A DNA stretch of 6,647 nucleotides from the NCBI GenBank assembly GCA_947461495.1, contig CANHLV010000106.1, forward strand, positions 1-6,647, read 5' to 3'. Numbering within the stretch: position 1 is the first letter of the stretch; the number at the start of each line of letters is the position of its first letter. This stretch comes from Chitinophagaceae bacterium. Its GTDB lineage: Bacteria > Bacteroidota > Bacteroidia > Chitinophagales > Chitinophagaceae. The notes under the pieces are model-generated. The model did no database searches. It was not told the origin of the DNA and saw only the letters and a list, made by a program, of their open reading frames with translations. Position numbers and translations under genes: made by a program. This document shows, piece by piece, positions 6,582-6,647 of this stretch.

Positions 6582-6647
6582 ATCTTTAAAAATTTCATCC
6601 ACGCTGATTAAATAATTTTTCAGCAGGTGAACTTGTGTTAATTTTAG

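Overview
The window looks like a piece of a Bacteroidota chromosome, probably from the Chitinophagaceae/Sphingobacteriales side, although the exact lineage is inference. The evidence is AT-rich DNA, no clear Shine-Dalgarno sites, a GLPGLI-family secreted protein, a large outer-membrane beta-barrel protein with an N-terminal carboxypeptidase-regulatory-like domain, and C-rich hairpin repeats of a kind often seen in this phylum.

Region 1 (1-2577, + strand) is a glycogen-synthesis pair. The 3' part of glgA (ADP-glucose-dependent glycogen synthase, N-terminus outside the window) is followed after 9 bases by a complete glgC (glucose-1-phosphate adenylyltransferase). GlgC makes ADP-glucose and GlgA polymerises it, so the two were very likely co-transcribed.

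Region 2 (2578-2911) separates two convergent genes and is filled almost edge to edge by one repeat structure. Fourteen contiguous 19-bp units (2580-2845) are followed by an inverted arm of the same half-units (2846-2911). The outermost units form a nearly collinear 38/37-bp terminal inverted repeat, and the symmetry reaches the stop codons of both flanking genes. The structure can fold back on itself and probably ends transcription from at least one side. It is the most unusual thing in the window. No protein is encoded in it.

Region 3 (2912-6581, - strand) is a two-gene envelope unit. It is transcribed from the 925-residue outer-membrane barrel gene (3804-6581) towards a 250-residue GLPGLI-family protein (2912-3664). 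The 139-bp gap between them holds two C/G-rich hairpin repeats in opposite orientation around an AT-rich centre. The barrel protein carries a signal peptide, a carboxypeptidase-regulatory-like domain, a plug-like domain and a TonB-receptor-like barrel. The GLPGLI protein is secreted and of unknown function. This pairing recurs in Bacteroidota, but its substrate is unknown.

Bases 6582-6647 hold only the leader of the barrel gene; no promoter motif is visible there. I see no tRNA, rRNA, transposase, CRISPR array or defence gene.
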